From contig PVNU02003892.1 of the NCBI GenBank assembly GCA_003013855.2, positions 620,001 through 684,000 of the forward strand: a DNA stretch of 64,000 nucleotides. The letters run 5' to 3'. Positions 1 to 12,700 of this stretch are shown piece by piece (position 1 is the first letter of the stretch; each line of letters begins with the position of its first letter). Source of the DNA: Liriodendron chinense (taxonomy: Eukaryota; Streptophyta; Magnoliopsida; Magnoliales; Magnoliaceae). Below the pieces are notes generated by a model. It was not told the origin of the DNA and searched no databases. It was given only the letters and a program-made list of their open reading frames with translations. The position numbers and the translations under genes were made by a program.

Positions 1-127
1 TAAAGGAAACCAGACACGACCCGTTTAGCAACTGGTCTGTTCTTGGACTCAAACCCGTACCATTTAACAAATGTTCTGGGTCGGGTCTAAATGGGTTGGG
101 TCCGGGTACCCCATCGGTCTGCTGACC
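1..127. mobile_element. End fragment of hAT-type element (ACCCGACCC-rich), cut by window edge
   Basis: The sequence closely matches the right-hand part of the element at 23858-24362: both contain AAGGAAACCAGAC, CCATTTAACAAAT and CTAAATGGGTTGG in the same order. The expected terminal CATTTACAGCCCTA is missing. The copy stops at GGTCTGCTGACC, where the foldback element at 128 begins. The left part lies outside the window. Confidence 0.7.
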
Positions 128-618
128 GGATCCACCGAGGACGGTGGATCCCTAATTGTGGGGCTCACTGTGATGTATGTTCTTTACATCCACACCGTCC
201 ATCCATTTTGACAGCTCATTTTAGGGCATCAGCCCAAAAATGAAGCAGATACAAAACTTAGGAGACCATACCACAGGAAACGGTCTTGATTGTATCCCCA
301 CCATTAAAAACTTCACGGGGGCCACCGGAATGTTTATTTTCCATCCAACCTGTTGATAAGGTCACAAAGACCTGGATGAAGAGATCACACAAATATCAGG
401 CTGATCAAAAGCTTTGAGTCCTACCAGAAGTTTTTAATGTTAGATTACCACTGTTTCCTGTATTATGGTCCACCTGAGATTTGGATCTGCTTCATTTTTT
501 GTATAATGAACTAAAATCAGTTTTCAAAACAGATGCATGGTCTGGATATAAGGAACGTACATCATGGTGGACCACACGTTCAGGGATCCACCCACCTCGG
601 TGGATTCTGGGATCCACT
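128..618. mobile_element. Foldback MULE-like element in the La gene promoter
   Basis: The two ends are inverted copies: GGATCCACCGAGG at the left matches the complement of the right end, which carries CCACCTCGGTGG and GGGATCCAC. The arms hold the family phrases for both halves (CACACCGTCCATCC, then the pair around TGTTTCCTGTATTATGGTCC). It ends about 155 bases before the La start codon, so the native promoter upstream of 619 is displaced or replaced. No clear 9-bp target duplication was found here. Confidence 0.75.
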
Positions 619-654
619 GAAACCGAGCTTGGGAAGGAATTCTCCCACTTCTTT

Positions 655-772
655 CTGCCTATTTATATCTTCGGAAACGAACCCAGTTTGCCCACTCCTC
701 AAAAACTGCTAAAAAGCCCTAAACCCTTCTCTCTCTGCGCAACTGCTCCCGAGCTACCTCGACAGCACATCA
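655..772 (+). promoter_or_regulatory. La gene core promoter / 5' leader with telo-box
   Basis: A TATTTATAT stretch at 660-668 could serve as a TATA box. CCCTAAACCC at 717-726 is a telo-box, a motif known from plant promoters of ribosome- and RNA-related genes, followed by a CT-rich leader (CTTCTCTCTCTGCG). The start codon at 773 follows closely. Assignment is by motif only; the transcription start is not known. Confidence 0.5.
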
Positions 773-3700
773 ATGGCGATCACTGCATTGGACGAACAAA
801 AAGCGAAGAACGTTATCAGACAGGTAAAAAAGGATCCGATCTTTCCTCACCTCTCTTTTCTCTTCTTCTCCGCTTCCGGATAGATGGAAAAATCAGCTCT
901 TTTTCTTTTAATTTCAGGTCGAGTTCTATTTCAGCGATAGCAATCTCCCTCGCGACAATTTCCTCCAGAAATCCATACAACAGAGCGATGACGGACGTAT
1001 CCTTCTCCAAATCGATCTTTTCTGTTGTTGTTTATAGAAATATTATAAAAAATCAACTTCTTTTGTACTATTTTTACAAAGAGAAGGTCTCAGGTCCAAC
1101 CTGTTCGACCACAAGTTTAAGTCCACGCAGGTAATGACTTCCACCCTTTTATGCGCGCGCGACATCCAATCCGTCCAGTAAGTTGGGCCCAACATGAGGA
1201 TTGCGTTACCCAAATATCAGTTACATCCACTCATTGAGTGGACCACACTTGTATTTTTCTATTTATCAATAGCTGTACATCGTTTTCTATGGTGTGGCTT
1301 ACCTAATAAGTAGATGTGGCTGATTTTTGCACTAGGTAATCCTCATGGCGGGGACAACCAATTGGAAGGGCTGGATGTCATATTCACTTAGTAGGTTAGA
1401 AGTTATCCACTGGGTGGATAGTAATTCAATTATCCAACCGGTTGGACGACTGAATTATTCAAAATATTGATGTTGTGGAAGCCTTTGGATGGTGGATTCC
1501 CAAAGAATCTCCTTGATAGAAAAAAATCCTATTCCTTCAATTGTCGGCCGGCAAAAATTGGCGGTCGCAAAAGAAAACACATCAATACACATGCAACAAA
1601 TAAAGGGTAGAATATTCCAGAGCTAGGATCTTCAAATTTGTGGGGTTTCTTCGGTGCATGATCTATTCATGGAGAGGGCCATTGTATCAACGATTTGGAT
1701 CACAGGACCATTGGTCTGCATGTACAAACTGAAAAAACTGAGCGCACTATACAACTCTTGGCCCGAGCATTCTATAACACGTCTTTAATGACCGTTTTAC
1801 AGTTTCTAAAGTTTAACAGAAGATCCATCTACTGGATAGATAGCATGGATGTGTGTCAATCCAGATCGTCCGACTGGTGGGATCTATAAAATCTTGCTTA
1901 TCTCAACCATCTAATTTTTCTTGTTGAATTTGGACTAACAAGCATTTATTTTAATTGCCGATTTGATGGCCACTAATTGGTCAGCTATGATTGTATGAGC
2001 AGCTGCTTCCATCCATAATGTGGCCACCCAATCGCCCTTCCACCGCATTCTCAATGGTTGCATTAAAACACCATGCAATCCCAAAACGCAATAGGAAGTA
2101 AGATCATATCGGCCTTGCCACCAATTAGTGGAAAAATAGGTGATCAACTGATTCTTTACTTTCCTTTCACATGATGCATCTATTTGGTAATACCAACTTC
2201 TGCTTCTTCAGATTGTCAAGTTTCAATATCTTGTTTGCCATTGCTACCCATGCAAAGGCTCTGACCCTGTGGGGATTCGGGTTTTCCAAACTTTTGCCTT
2301 TATGAGATGGTTCCTGCAGTGTTAATGCAGATGTATAAGATTTTTGGTGTAAATTCACTGTTTAGCCGTTTATTGTATACTGCATTCGCAGTGGATGTTT
2401 GCCAAAATCCTCAGCGGTTGTTTGATGGCAGCTAAAAAAGAGTGGGATGACTGGAAAACGAAATTTCAAGACTGGGGGGGGGGGGGGGGGGGGGGGGGGA
2501 GTATGTTTCTGTAGATGCTTTGGAGAAACTGATCGATACTTGCAAATTAGGTTAGAGATGGTAGGTTTTTGTAATTTTTCTTTTTCCTTTTTTCTTTTTT
2601 ACGAAGGATTACTATCTCTGAACTGTAGCATGTTTTTGCTGTGTCTTGTCCTTGACTGTAAGTTCAGTGGTTAGTTTGGCTTTGATATGTTCGTTTGCTC
2701 GGATGAGAAGCCATCTTGGCTTGGGAACCATTAAACCGGAAGAAGTGTCAGATGAGACGGTATCATCAGTTGCAGAAACACTGAGAAAGTCTCCGTTGCT
2801 CAAAATATCTGAAGATGGTGGGTACCGTTTTATTAATCTTTTTTAAATTAAGCATTAGAATGGTGGGTAACATTTTATTATTCTTTTTAAACTTAAGCAT
2901 TAGAAAAATTATCTCAATTGTGCGGCATTTCTTTTTCTTTTTCTTTTTTCATTTTTAAACTGATTGTCATGTAGCTGAATTCTTTTTCTTTATCCTATTG
3001 AGTATTAAATCAGTTTAAAGACCTCATTTTCTTTATATATCTGAAGAGAGTGGTTGGTCTGAAACAGATCTGTTTATTGTACGTGATAGTTTTAGCCTAG
3101 TCCATGATACCTCTAAAAAGCCAACCACAAATTTCTGGGAGAAAGGCTAGTATGATGATGTTGACAACTGAAGAGTGGTTCTTTCTTTGCTTCTTTTTAC
3201 TTTATTTTGCCTTTTATTTTGTTATTTGGTCTATTTTTTTATTTGGCATTGTGAGGTTTTGTACATTCTTGGTTCAAAGTTGGTATTTTTATCAAGCCAG
3301 TATTTTATACAAGTGGGGTCAAACTTTATTTGATCCAGATTGTTCAACTAGTGGACCAGTGGTAATCATTGTAGTTGGTTGATGGGCTGAAAATCTTCTT
3401 TAGTAAACAATCTTGCCCATCAACCGGTTGTCTTTTCCTGTTGCATATGGACTGTTGATCATTTTGTTTCTCCTAACAATAACCAACGATCAGATGGATG
3501 GCATTGTCAAAGGGTGTGTTCGTTGCAAGCACCACCCATCTAAAGTGGGTCCAACCAGATGAGCATTTAGATTGCCAGTAGGTGGGCCCCACCTACATTG
3601 AATGCTGGCCTGGAATAAAACATGCTTAGCTTAGCTGAGGGATTTATACTTCCTCAACGGATATAATCCCAGTAGCAGACACTAAATCACTGTCATTCTC

Positions 3701-6700
3701 GTAATCATCATCGTATCCTTGTCTTAGCTAATTGGGTTCAACAACTGATGGCTGATTACAATCATCATCATGTAACCAATGTGCCAACTAGTTGGTGTGG
3801 TGGCTGATTACAACATTAAAAAACAAAACTATTTTGGTGTAGGTGAACTATTAATTTATTTTTGTGAGCATCGTTGAAATTGGTGGTGGGTGTCTTATTT
3901 TTGTTTGTTAATGTTTTTAGGCCTCAAGAATATGATCTTAGTTGTGTGGATTTCCCATCAAAATACATGTAGCTGAATTTTTTCTGGCCACTCTAATTTG
4001 TTATTACTTATTCGAAGTGGCTAGCGAAATCCCTGAATGTTTGGCAACTTTGCAGAATTTTGCATCACTGCTGTGTACCAGCTATTTGGGGTCAGCTAAT
4101 GATGGCTGATTACAAAGTAAAATAATAATAAGAAACCCATTTTTAGCTGAATTATCAATTTGTTTTTAATGTTGTTCAATCTGGTGGGATATAATTCCAT
4201 TTTTGTGCCAACTAAAAATATTTCTTATTTTTGTTGAAGAGTAGAAAAAAAATACTTTATGTTGCTGAATGTTTTGGTTGTTCAATTGATAATTAGAAAT
4301 GGTTGTCAAAATCCCTGTATGTTTGGCAATTTTCCCACATATTTTGCATTTGGGTTGTCTAGAAAAGAGATTCTGGCATGAATTCATGTCTGATTACCTC
4401 CTTACCTTCTTGTTTGGATATTTTGTTTTGTTCCGTTAATTTCATTCTTTTTGGTCTTGGGTTTTTGGTTTTTCAGGGAAGAGGGTTGGTAGGACTACTG
4501 AAATGTTAAAGCCGGAAGAGGTTATAGAACAAGTAGACATAAGAACGATTGCTGCATCACCTTTAGAGTACACTTCAAAGCTCGAAGATGTGGAGTCCTT
4601 CTTTAGTCAATATGTGAAGGTATGTGGTGCTGGTTTTCTAGATTGATCTATCTTGAGAATATGGTTTATTTTCATTTTGCATGAAATCATAATTGGCTCC
4701 AAACACACTTTTTTTTTTTTTGGAATAATTACCAAAACAGATGTGATTTTATAAATAGTTTCCAAAAATGGACTTACAATCCCTCATGCTCTTTTTTTTT
4801 TTTTTTTTTTTGAAAGGTAACCATTTTATTAGATACGGGCAAAAACCCAAAAGAATACAAAAAAACTACAATCCTAGCAGAGCAAGAAGCGCGCAGGCTT
4901 CAATACACTGAAAAGAGGAGGCCCAATCCACTACAAGGACCTTAACATTACGTATAACCCCAACAACCGATTCCTTCTTGTTCTCAAAACGTCTGTTGCG
5001 TTCGCTCCAAATGGCCCACATAACGGCCATGGCCATGAGATGCCAAACCACCTTTGCTTCTTTTCTTAGCAAACAACCATGCTAGGAAGCCAAGAAAGAA
5101 GGAACTGACGATGGCATAACCCACTGAACGCGAAGAGAGGAAAAGAGATCTTCCCAGATTTTAGCCGCAAACCTGTAGTGAAGAAAGATGTGGTCAACTA
5201 ATTTGGCATCTTGCATACAAAGCAAGCAAACATTAGGGATAATCATGCCTCTTTAAAGTCTTATTTTTGTCCCTAGTGAACAATGAGAAAATGTTGTCAA
5301 ATTGTAGTTAGTCTCACATTTTACAAATAATCACATTAAAGTCTTATTTTTGTCCCTAGTGAACAATGTTGTCAAAATTGTTATCCTATCGCAAATCGTA
5401 ATAAGGGTTGAATCATGTCGAATCGTAAATCGTAAGATTTTTTCTAATTTACAAAAATATATATAAAAGACATGAAAAGATATATGTAAATCATAAAAGA
5501 TAAAAAACTCATCGATCATCCATTTACCATCAACATTTACGAAAAAAGTAATACCTGTCATGATATTATCAATTGAGAAAATGCAGATGCTATACATATC
5601 ATGATAGTAAAGGATTCTTGTCTTTTTTCTTTGTTTTCTTTTGTTGCCTTTTGAAAAATTTACTTTAACATACAACTGTCCTTAAGATTTTGTTTTGTAC
5701 CTTTCTTGAGTGTAGAATCATGTTAGAAAAAATGACATTTGATTCCATTGTATATCAAAAGATATCTTGATTTCTTTATTTTGGGTAGACAGAGGATTGG
5801 CTTTGGAGAATGTTTCTCCTTGCCATTTGGTGGTCAGTCTGGATGGAAAGAAACGACAAATGTTTTTGAGGTGAAAGTTTCTTAGCGGAGGTGATTTCGC
5901 AAAGGGCCAAACTGCTAATTGTTGAGTGGGCTTCTATAGTGGATGCTTTAAAGGATTGTAATTTGTCTTTCCTTTTTGCTTAACGGAATCGCTCTCTCAG
6001 CGATTCGGTTTGCTTTTGTTGTTTTGTTTTCCTTTGTAGCTCTTTCGTTGCTTAATGAATTGCATTATCTTTCAAAAAAAAAAAAAAATCCCCAAAAGAA
6101 AAAATAGGACATTTCTAATAGGAGAGCTTTTTTCATATTTTATGAGCAAAAGGGTACAAAGAAAAGGAAAAATTGAATAAAAAATAATAATAAATTGATT
6201 TTTAAATTATTTTTTGGGCTCATTTTACGTAGTCTACAATTATCTTATGATTCATACGATATGATATGAATCGTACGATATTGATAACATTGCTAGTGAA
6301 CACTTGTTTGCCATCAGACAAAAATGCACTCATGACCACCTCGTTCTGGCAGTCTATTGCATCTCCTAAAGATTTGCTACAGTACATCTTGACATATTGT
6401 TGTTGCCTGTTGAAGAGAAAACTTGTAAGCTAACCAAAAAATAAAAATAAAAATAAATAATAATAAATAAATAGAATGATGGGCTATGGAGAGAGAATGA
6501 TGCTATTCACGGGGACGGTCGACTGCTGGATCAAGAGGCCGTTCTCTTGGGAGAAACTGTGTGGTATGTGGGAAGTTTTCTCTCATTCCGAACAGAGATG
6601 AAGAGCTCAAAAAAAGATGAGGGGGAATTGATAGTGAAGCAATTGTGTGAAGAGCGGGAGAGAGGAAATGTAAAGGAGACAGATCGAGAAGAAGGAAAAG

Positions 6701-9700
6701 GACGAGATACTTAACGATATAAAGGGAAAATGATTGTTGAGGGTGGGAGTAGTGGTAATTAGTGAAGGATCATTGAAGGAGGGCACCGTCTTGTGGGATA
6801 TGGAATAAGGGGAGTGGATTCCAACAAGGAAGAAAGGAAACTAAAGGAAGAGTGGAAGAGTGGGACCGAGAGACAAAAGTTATAGGATCCGTCTATATCG
6901 AGGATTTTTTGGAAGAATGGTTTAACTACATTTTTAGAGGGTGTTTGGGAAGTATGGAGAGGTGAAAGAAACCATTATTCCAAGGCAGAGGCTGAAGGGA
7001 GGAAAATCCCTTTAGAGATGTGGTTACTGGAATTCCAAGTCATGGGATAAAAGGCTTGTCATGGATTCTAAGAAGATAGAAGCTCATCATGCTTGGAAGA
7101 ATCAATTGGTGTGGAGAGACTTGACAAAGGAAGGTACAAAAGTTTGGATTCACTTGATGGTGCTGGAGAAGGCGTGGGAGTCCTTCCAATGGAGTTTTGT
7201 TGCGTCCATTAGTCTAGGAGCTTCGAAGGAGGTGGGAGCATGGATTTCTTAGAACTGCGGTGTGGAAGAAGAAGATAGGGTTATTAAACACCTGAGTGAT
7301 ACAACGATGTGGATTTCCCTTCATCTACGGGTGAATATTGATAGGTTTATTCTTGCATGTAATCTATTTGGGGATGACATAGTCTGGGAGATAAGTAGAC
7401 ATGAAGAAGCATGGTTCCAAATCTGGGAGCTTCTATTGGGTTCTGGATAGGGCTGAAAGTTGGGCGGGTTCAACCCGACTCACCCGTGACCGACCCGACA
7501 TTGGGTTGGGCTTGGGCAAGAAGTATCGAACCCGATCTCGAGCTTGGGCTATGTAAACACCAACCCGATAAAGCTTGGGTTGGGCTTGGGTTGAGATCTT
7601 GGGTTGCCGACCCAACCCGAACCCGATCTATATATAAGTTATTTATAATTTTATTGTACTTTAGTTAAGTAAACTTATTAGTTTATATTACTTTAGTAAG
7701 TTAAACTTATAATGCTTGAAATTTGATATGTCTGAATTTGATATGCCTGTGTGTTAAATGAGTAGTTATTTTATATTTTAACTTATTGTTTAGAAAAAGT
7801 GAAGTTCTTTACAATAAATACCTACATACATAATTAATAAAGCCATAGGTACAAAAAAATAAGACGTGTATTGAAATATAATAGACTAATGTAATAACGA
7901 AAATATTATCAAGTATCAACCCGACCGAGCCCGCGTGGGTTGGTCTTGGGTTGAGAATTCCCAACCCGAGGTTGGGTTGGGTTGGGTTGGGTTAGGTTTA
8001 AGGTATAGGAGCCTTGGGTTGGGTTAGGGTTGAGCACCAACCCGCCTGACTTTCAACAGAACTTCTGGATCCTTGAAGTATTTGTGGAGGTGTGGTCGGG
8101 TATTGGGAAGGTGGCGGCGGTGATCGATCCGCTATTCGAGGGGTGTGAAATGCTGTGATATGCTAGAATATGTATAAAACGGAAGAAGCTTGACCTAATG
8201 TAAAAAAAAAATCTCCATCAAGGCTGGGGAAGAAAGAGTTTTTGTAAGAGTGGTGAGGGAATTGGTCATCAGCTTGTAAAGGCAACCAAAAAGCAGATAT
8301 GAAGAAGGCTTCTCTACGAAGGCAAAAAAGGTGCAAAAGACCATGCGGGAAACCGTTGTAGAGGAAGGAGTTGAGGCTAGGTGCTCCAGTGGACCACCAG
8401 AAGGGAAGGGAAGGTCATTTAAGAAGATGATTGGCTAGCAGGGTGTTGGAGGGGAAGGAGGAATCGGAAGGGCGACATGTGTTCGTCCAAGCAACGATTG
8501 TAGAGGAGAAGGGACTGTGATAGGGGTACAAGGACTGGAAGTAGGCAGTGGCAAATTGAAAGGGAACGTGACATGTGGTGCAGTTGTCTCTCTCAACGAT
8601 AAAAGAGGTGAGGAGAGGCGACACGTGTGAGGGGTTGGTGGAGGTTTTAAGGGCAATTTGGGGGGGATGGCGGAAGACATGTGGAGAATATTTTCATTTC
8701 AATATGTGGGGGAAATTCCTAGCTACATCACTTGTGAGAGAGTTTGTTTTTATGGACAACGAGCACGACCCTTCTCGATATCGAAGGCCGATAGGTGGAG
8801 GGAAACGGGGTTTGTGACGATTCATTGATCTCGACGAGTAGACTGGAGTGTGATTATCCTTTTTCTTCTCCTCATTGTTAGAGAACCTCTAGGTGGGGGA
8901 AGATTGTTAGATGGCTGAGCCTTCAACAGATGGTGAAAAGGCGATAGTGGTATGGCAATGCAATTATCAGCGGGGCTAATCCAAATCTATTGAGATTTCC
9001 CTGGAGTGGTGGCCGAGGTGGTAGGAGTCCTGAAAGTGTAGGAGGTTGAACCTTTCGAAAGTCCATTGTTTTTGGAGTCTGCCAATGGTGGTGAGGTGAC
9101 TCAAAACAATGAAAGGTTAGTATGGAATGATTGCATTTTTTTTTCTTCCAATTGAAGGGAATGTGGGTAAAGTTTTTATGGCTCGAGGGATGAAATGGAA
9201 AGGAGTGGAGCAGCTGTTGGGGGTTTTCTTTGGTGATAGCGATGATCGATGACAATTATATAGCCTTGTTCCAATTGTGAAAGGGGGCTTTAGAAAATGC
9301 AGGAGGTTTAAGGCAGGCAAATCCAAAAAGCTGTCAAGGGTAGGAGGGAGTTGGAAAGGTTGGCTTCCTACATTAACTACGATGCAAGGGCATCTCCCAG
9401 TAGTGACGAAAGGGTGAGATGGGTTAGAAAATGTATATAGTCAGTTGGAATGTTTGAGGCTTGGGATGTCCACATAAAAGATTGCAGATCAGGGATTTGT
9501 GCAAACATTTTAAAGCACATATGGTAGCTTTCCACGAAGAAAAAAGTCCAATCGACATAGTAGAGGTTACTAGGCGCAAATCTATAGAATGGGTGGTGTT
9601 AGATGCTTTGGGATCATTGGGGGGAATCTTGGAATTCCAACATTTGGGTAAAGGAGGATGGAGTGGGAGTTTCTCTATTTCTTTGTTGCTAAAGATGTTG

Positions 9701-12700
9701 TGTCGGGCTTTCGATGTGTATTCATAGCAGTCTATGGGCCAAATAGCCCGAATCAATGTTCACAATTTCAGGTGTAATTGGATGAATGTCCCAGTAAGTG
9801 GCAATTGCCATGGTGCGTGGGCGAAGATTTCAATGTTGTTAGGTTCTCTTATGGGAAATCAAGTAGGGGATGAATTACTTGAAGCAGGAAGGATTGTCTA
9901 ATTGGATATTAAGGAATGGGATGATTGATTTGCTTATGGTGTAGGTGAAATATACTTGGACAAATGGGGGAAGCAAAGGTGGCAAGTCAAAGTTGGACCG
10001 GTTTTTGTTCTCTATCCTCTACTGCATCAAAGAGGTCTTCCGAGGCCAGTGTCAGATCACTGCCCGATTGCTTTGGAGGTGGTAGAAGAAGATTGGGGCC
10101 TGTGCCCTTTCAGGTTCAAATTAGCATAACCAGAGAGAGGGATTTTTGAAGTTGGTAAAGGAGTGGTTGGCATTCTTGTCGGTTCAAGGTTATGCAAGTT
10201 TTTCTTTATTTAAGAAGCTTAGGCTTCTTAAAGGGAAGATCAATGGGTTAAAGAAAGAGGTTATTGGGAGCAAGGAGGTGGATGGGCTCAATATTGTGGG
10301 AAATTCATGGCATAGATATTAAGAAAGAGGGGTTGGAAGTTCTACTGCTCGCATTATGTTGTTTCTTACATTAGGCACCAATCCGTTTTTATAGAATTTG
10401 TTGGAATTTTATGTTTGTTGGATCTGGGATCATGTTTCATTGATCTAAATCATTTATATGATGAGCCATCACCATGGATGGGGAATATGGAAAAAAAAAA
10501 AGACATTCAACTATTGAAATATTTCAGCCTTCGATCATTTAACTCTTTCCATTTGAATATGGACCGTATCCCTAATCATTCCTTTGTTGACCAATTATCA
10601 ATAGTTTAGTATTTGTTATCTTGAAGATTTTGGAAAATACCACTATCAGTTGTGTATCTCGAAGGGTCAATGGTCCGCGTTACTAACATGATTCCATATC
10701 CACCTGCTATAGTCCTAACATATTGTAGCAAACCTCCTCCATCACCAATTCTCGTATTTTGACAGAGAGTGACGAAATGACGCATGAGAGACCAAGAGAA
10801 GAATGCAGCTAGATTCTTGTGATAACTTATCCACTTTAAAAATGGTGATGACTCTTCAATTGTATGCATGGCCTATTTGCACGGCATTCCACATTCTCCA
10901 AATCGCTGACCCGACTATGGTTGTAGTGAGCATAACCTAAAAATTATACTGGAAATTTGATGGTATTGTTTTTGCTTTGGAATTTGGACCAGTCACTATA
11001 TTAGTGTGAATCATCCATTTGATAGTCATTAATTGGATGGTAGCATTGCTTGATCAGTTTGATTTAAGATGTACCAATAACTTAGTTTGTACATTGTGCC
11101 GTACATTAGTACCACATTTGAGGAGGATAAGACAGCACCATTTTCAGAATGGTGCTAGACTATCAGGAGTCTGGCCTAGAAGAACAGTGATGCACAATAA
11201 TGACATTCTCACATGCAGATACCAGTTTAAGGGGGCTAGGTAGTTGATCTTCTGGTTGCGTGCGATGGTTGACGTGGATAGTCATGAATAATGCATGTGG
11301 CTAATTTTATTTATGCTTTACGAGCCATCTAAGATGGGACCCACGATTTTAATGGTTTAATTTAACTAACTTCATGGCACTTTGCAATTTTGTAGCGCTT
11401 GCCTGTCAATCACCATAATCGTTCTCTTTTTAATTTCTTCAATGTAGCCATCCATGCATCATACATGATGCACATGTATCTATGGATGTTAATGTTTAAT
11501 CAAGAACAGAAGAGGCTTTAATTGATATTAGGATGGTGTCTGATTTGATACACAGCTCTCAGAAAATCTACATGTGGCATCTCCTAACTCAACCTGCACT
11601 GTGCAAATTTGTTAACTAGTTTTTTTTTTTTTTTTAATGACGTCAGGGTGTCCCCTCCCCAATTTTAAGGCGACACTATTCCTCTGCAGATAGTTCATCT
11701 TACAAAAGTCAGAATTTTGGTTGAACTATTCTAGTATTGATTAGTGGGCAATGTTTTCTTGGAGACTATTGACCGTTTCTTCACTTCAATTATACGTTAA
11801 ATGTCCACTAATCAGCCAATTAGTAAATTAAATTGGAGTAATTTGTGTTTATGATATATCTAATTGGGTCCCGGCTGGTTTATTTGAAGTTACCTACACT
11901 CCCGAGTGTGCAATTTCTTAGTGCACATCAACCATCAAACTATGCCATGGTATCGGAGTTTGTCTTATATAGAAAGATTGCAAAGGAAAAAAAAATTAAC
12001 TGTTGTTTGTTGGGTGTGTATTTGCAATTTTTATCTGCCTGGTAAAGTTATGCTATGGTCCAGAAACAAAACGTAAAGGAAATTATTTGCATGAAGCAAG
12101 ATTTTTATCAATATAAGGGATTTTCATACCCTTTTGGAAGATATATATAGAAGCCTTAAATTTCCCTTCTTCTTGAGAAGGTATGGATGGTGTATTAAAA
12201 GGCAAACAAAACCAATTTTTATGTTCTGGTAACCTTCGGATCCAGAGTGGCTTATCAATCTCTTGGTGGATATTAATTGGGCAGACAGTGGTACCTGTTT
12301 TATGAACAAGGATTTCGCTGTTGATGTGAATATGAATGCTAAAATACATCAGCTGGGCAGGCTGATCCCTCGAGTACTATCTACTTGTTAAATTTTCGTG
12401 TTCTCATATTTTTGTTAACCTTGAGTTATGCTTAGGGCCTGTTTGGGCAGCGGTAATAGATGGGATTAAGTGGTATGGAATTGCATTTGGTCCCATGCCA
12501 ATTCCATCCTTTGTTTGATAACAAAGGAATCACATATTCCAATGCCAGCGGTGGATTCTGCTGGATTTTTGGTGGATTTCAAATCCACCGTAGTTGTGGG
12601 CCCCACATTGACGTGTGTATTTGATCAATGCCATCCACTCACTCATGCCTTTTACAATAGTCATTCAAGCTGCATATGAGCACAGGTGATCAAAATCAGT

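Noticed and set aside
481..1134. 217-codon frame across the La start region
   Set aside because: It runs through the foldback end, leader, exons and introns in a frame that does not match La; splicing gives the La motif instead.
2447..2674. Poly-glycine frame
   Set aside because: Product of the G26 run in intron 2.
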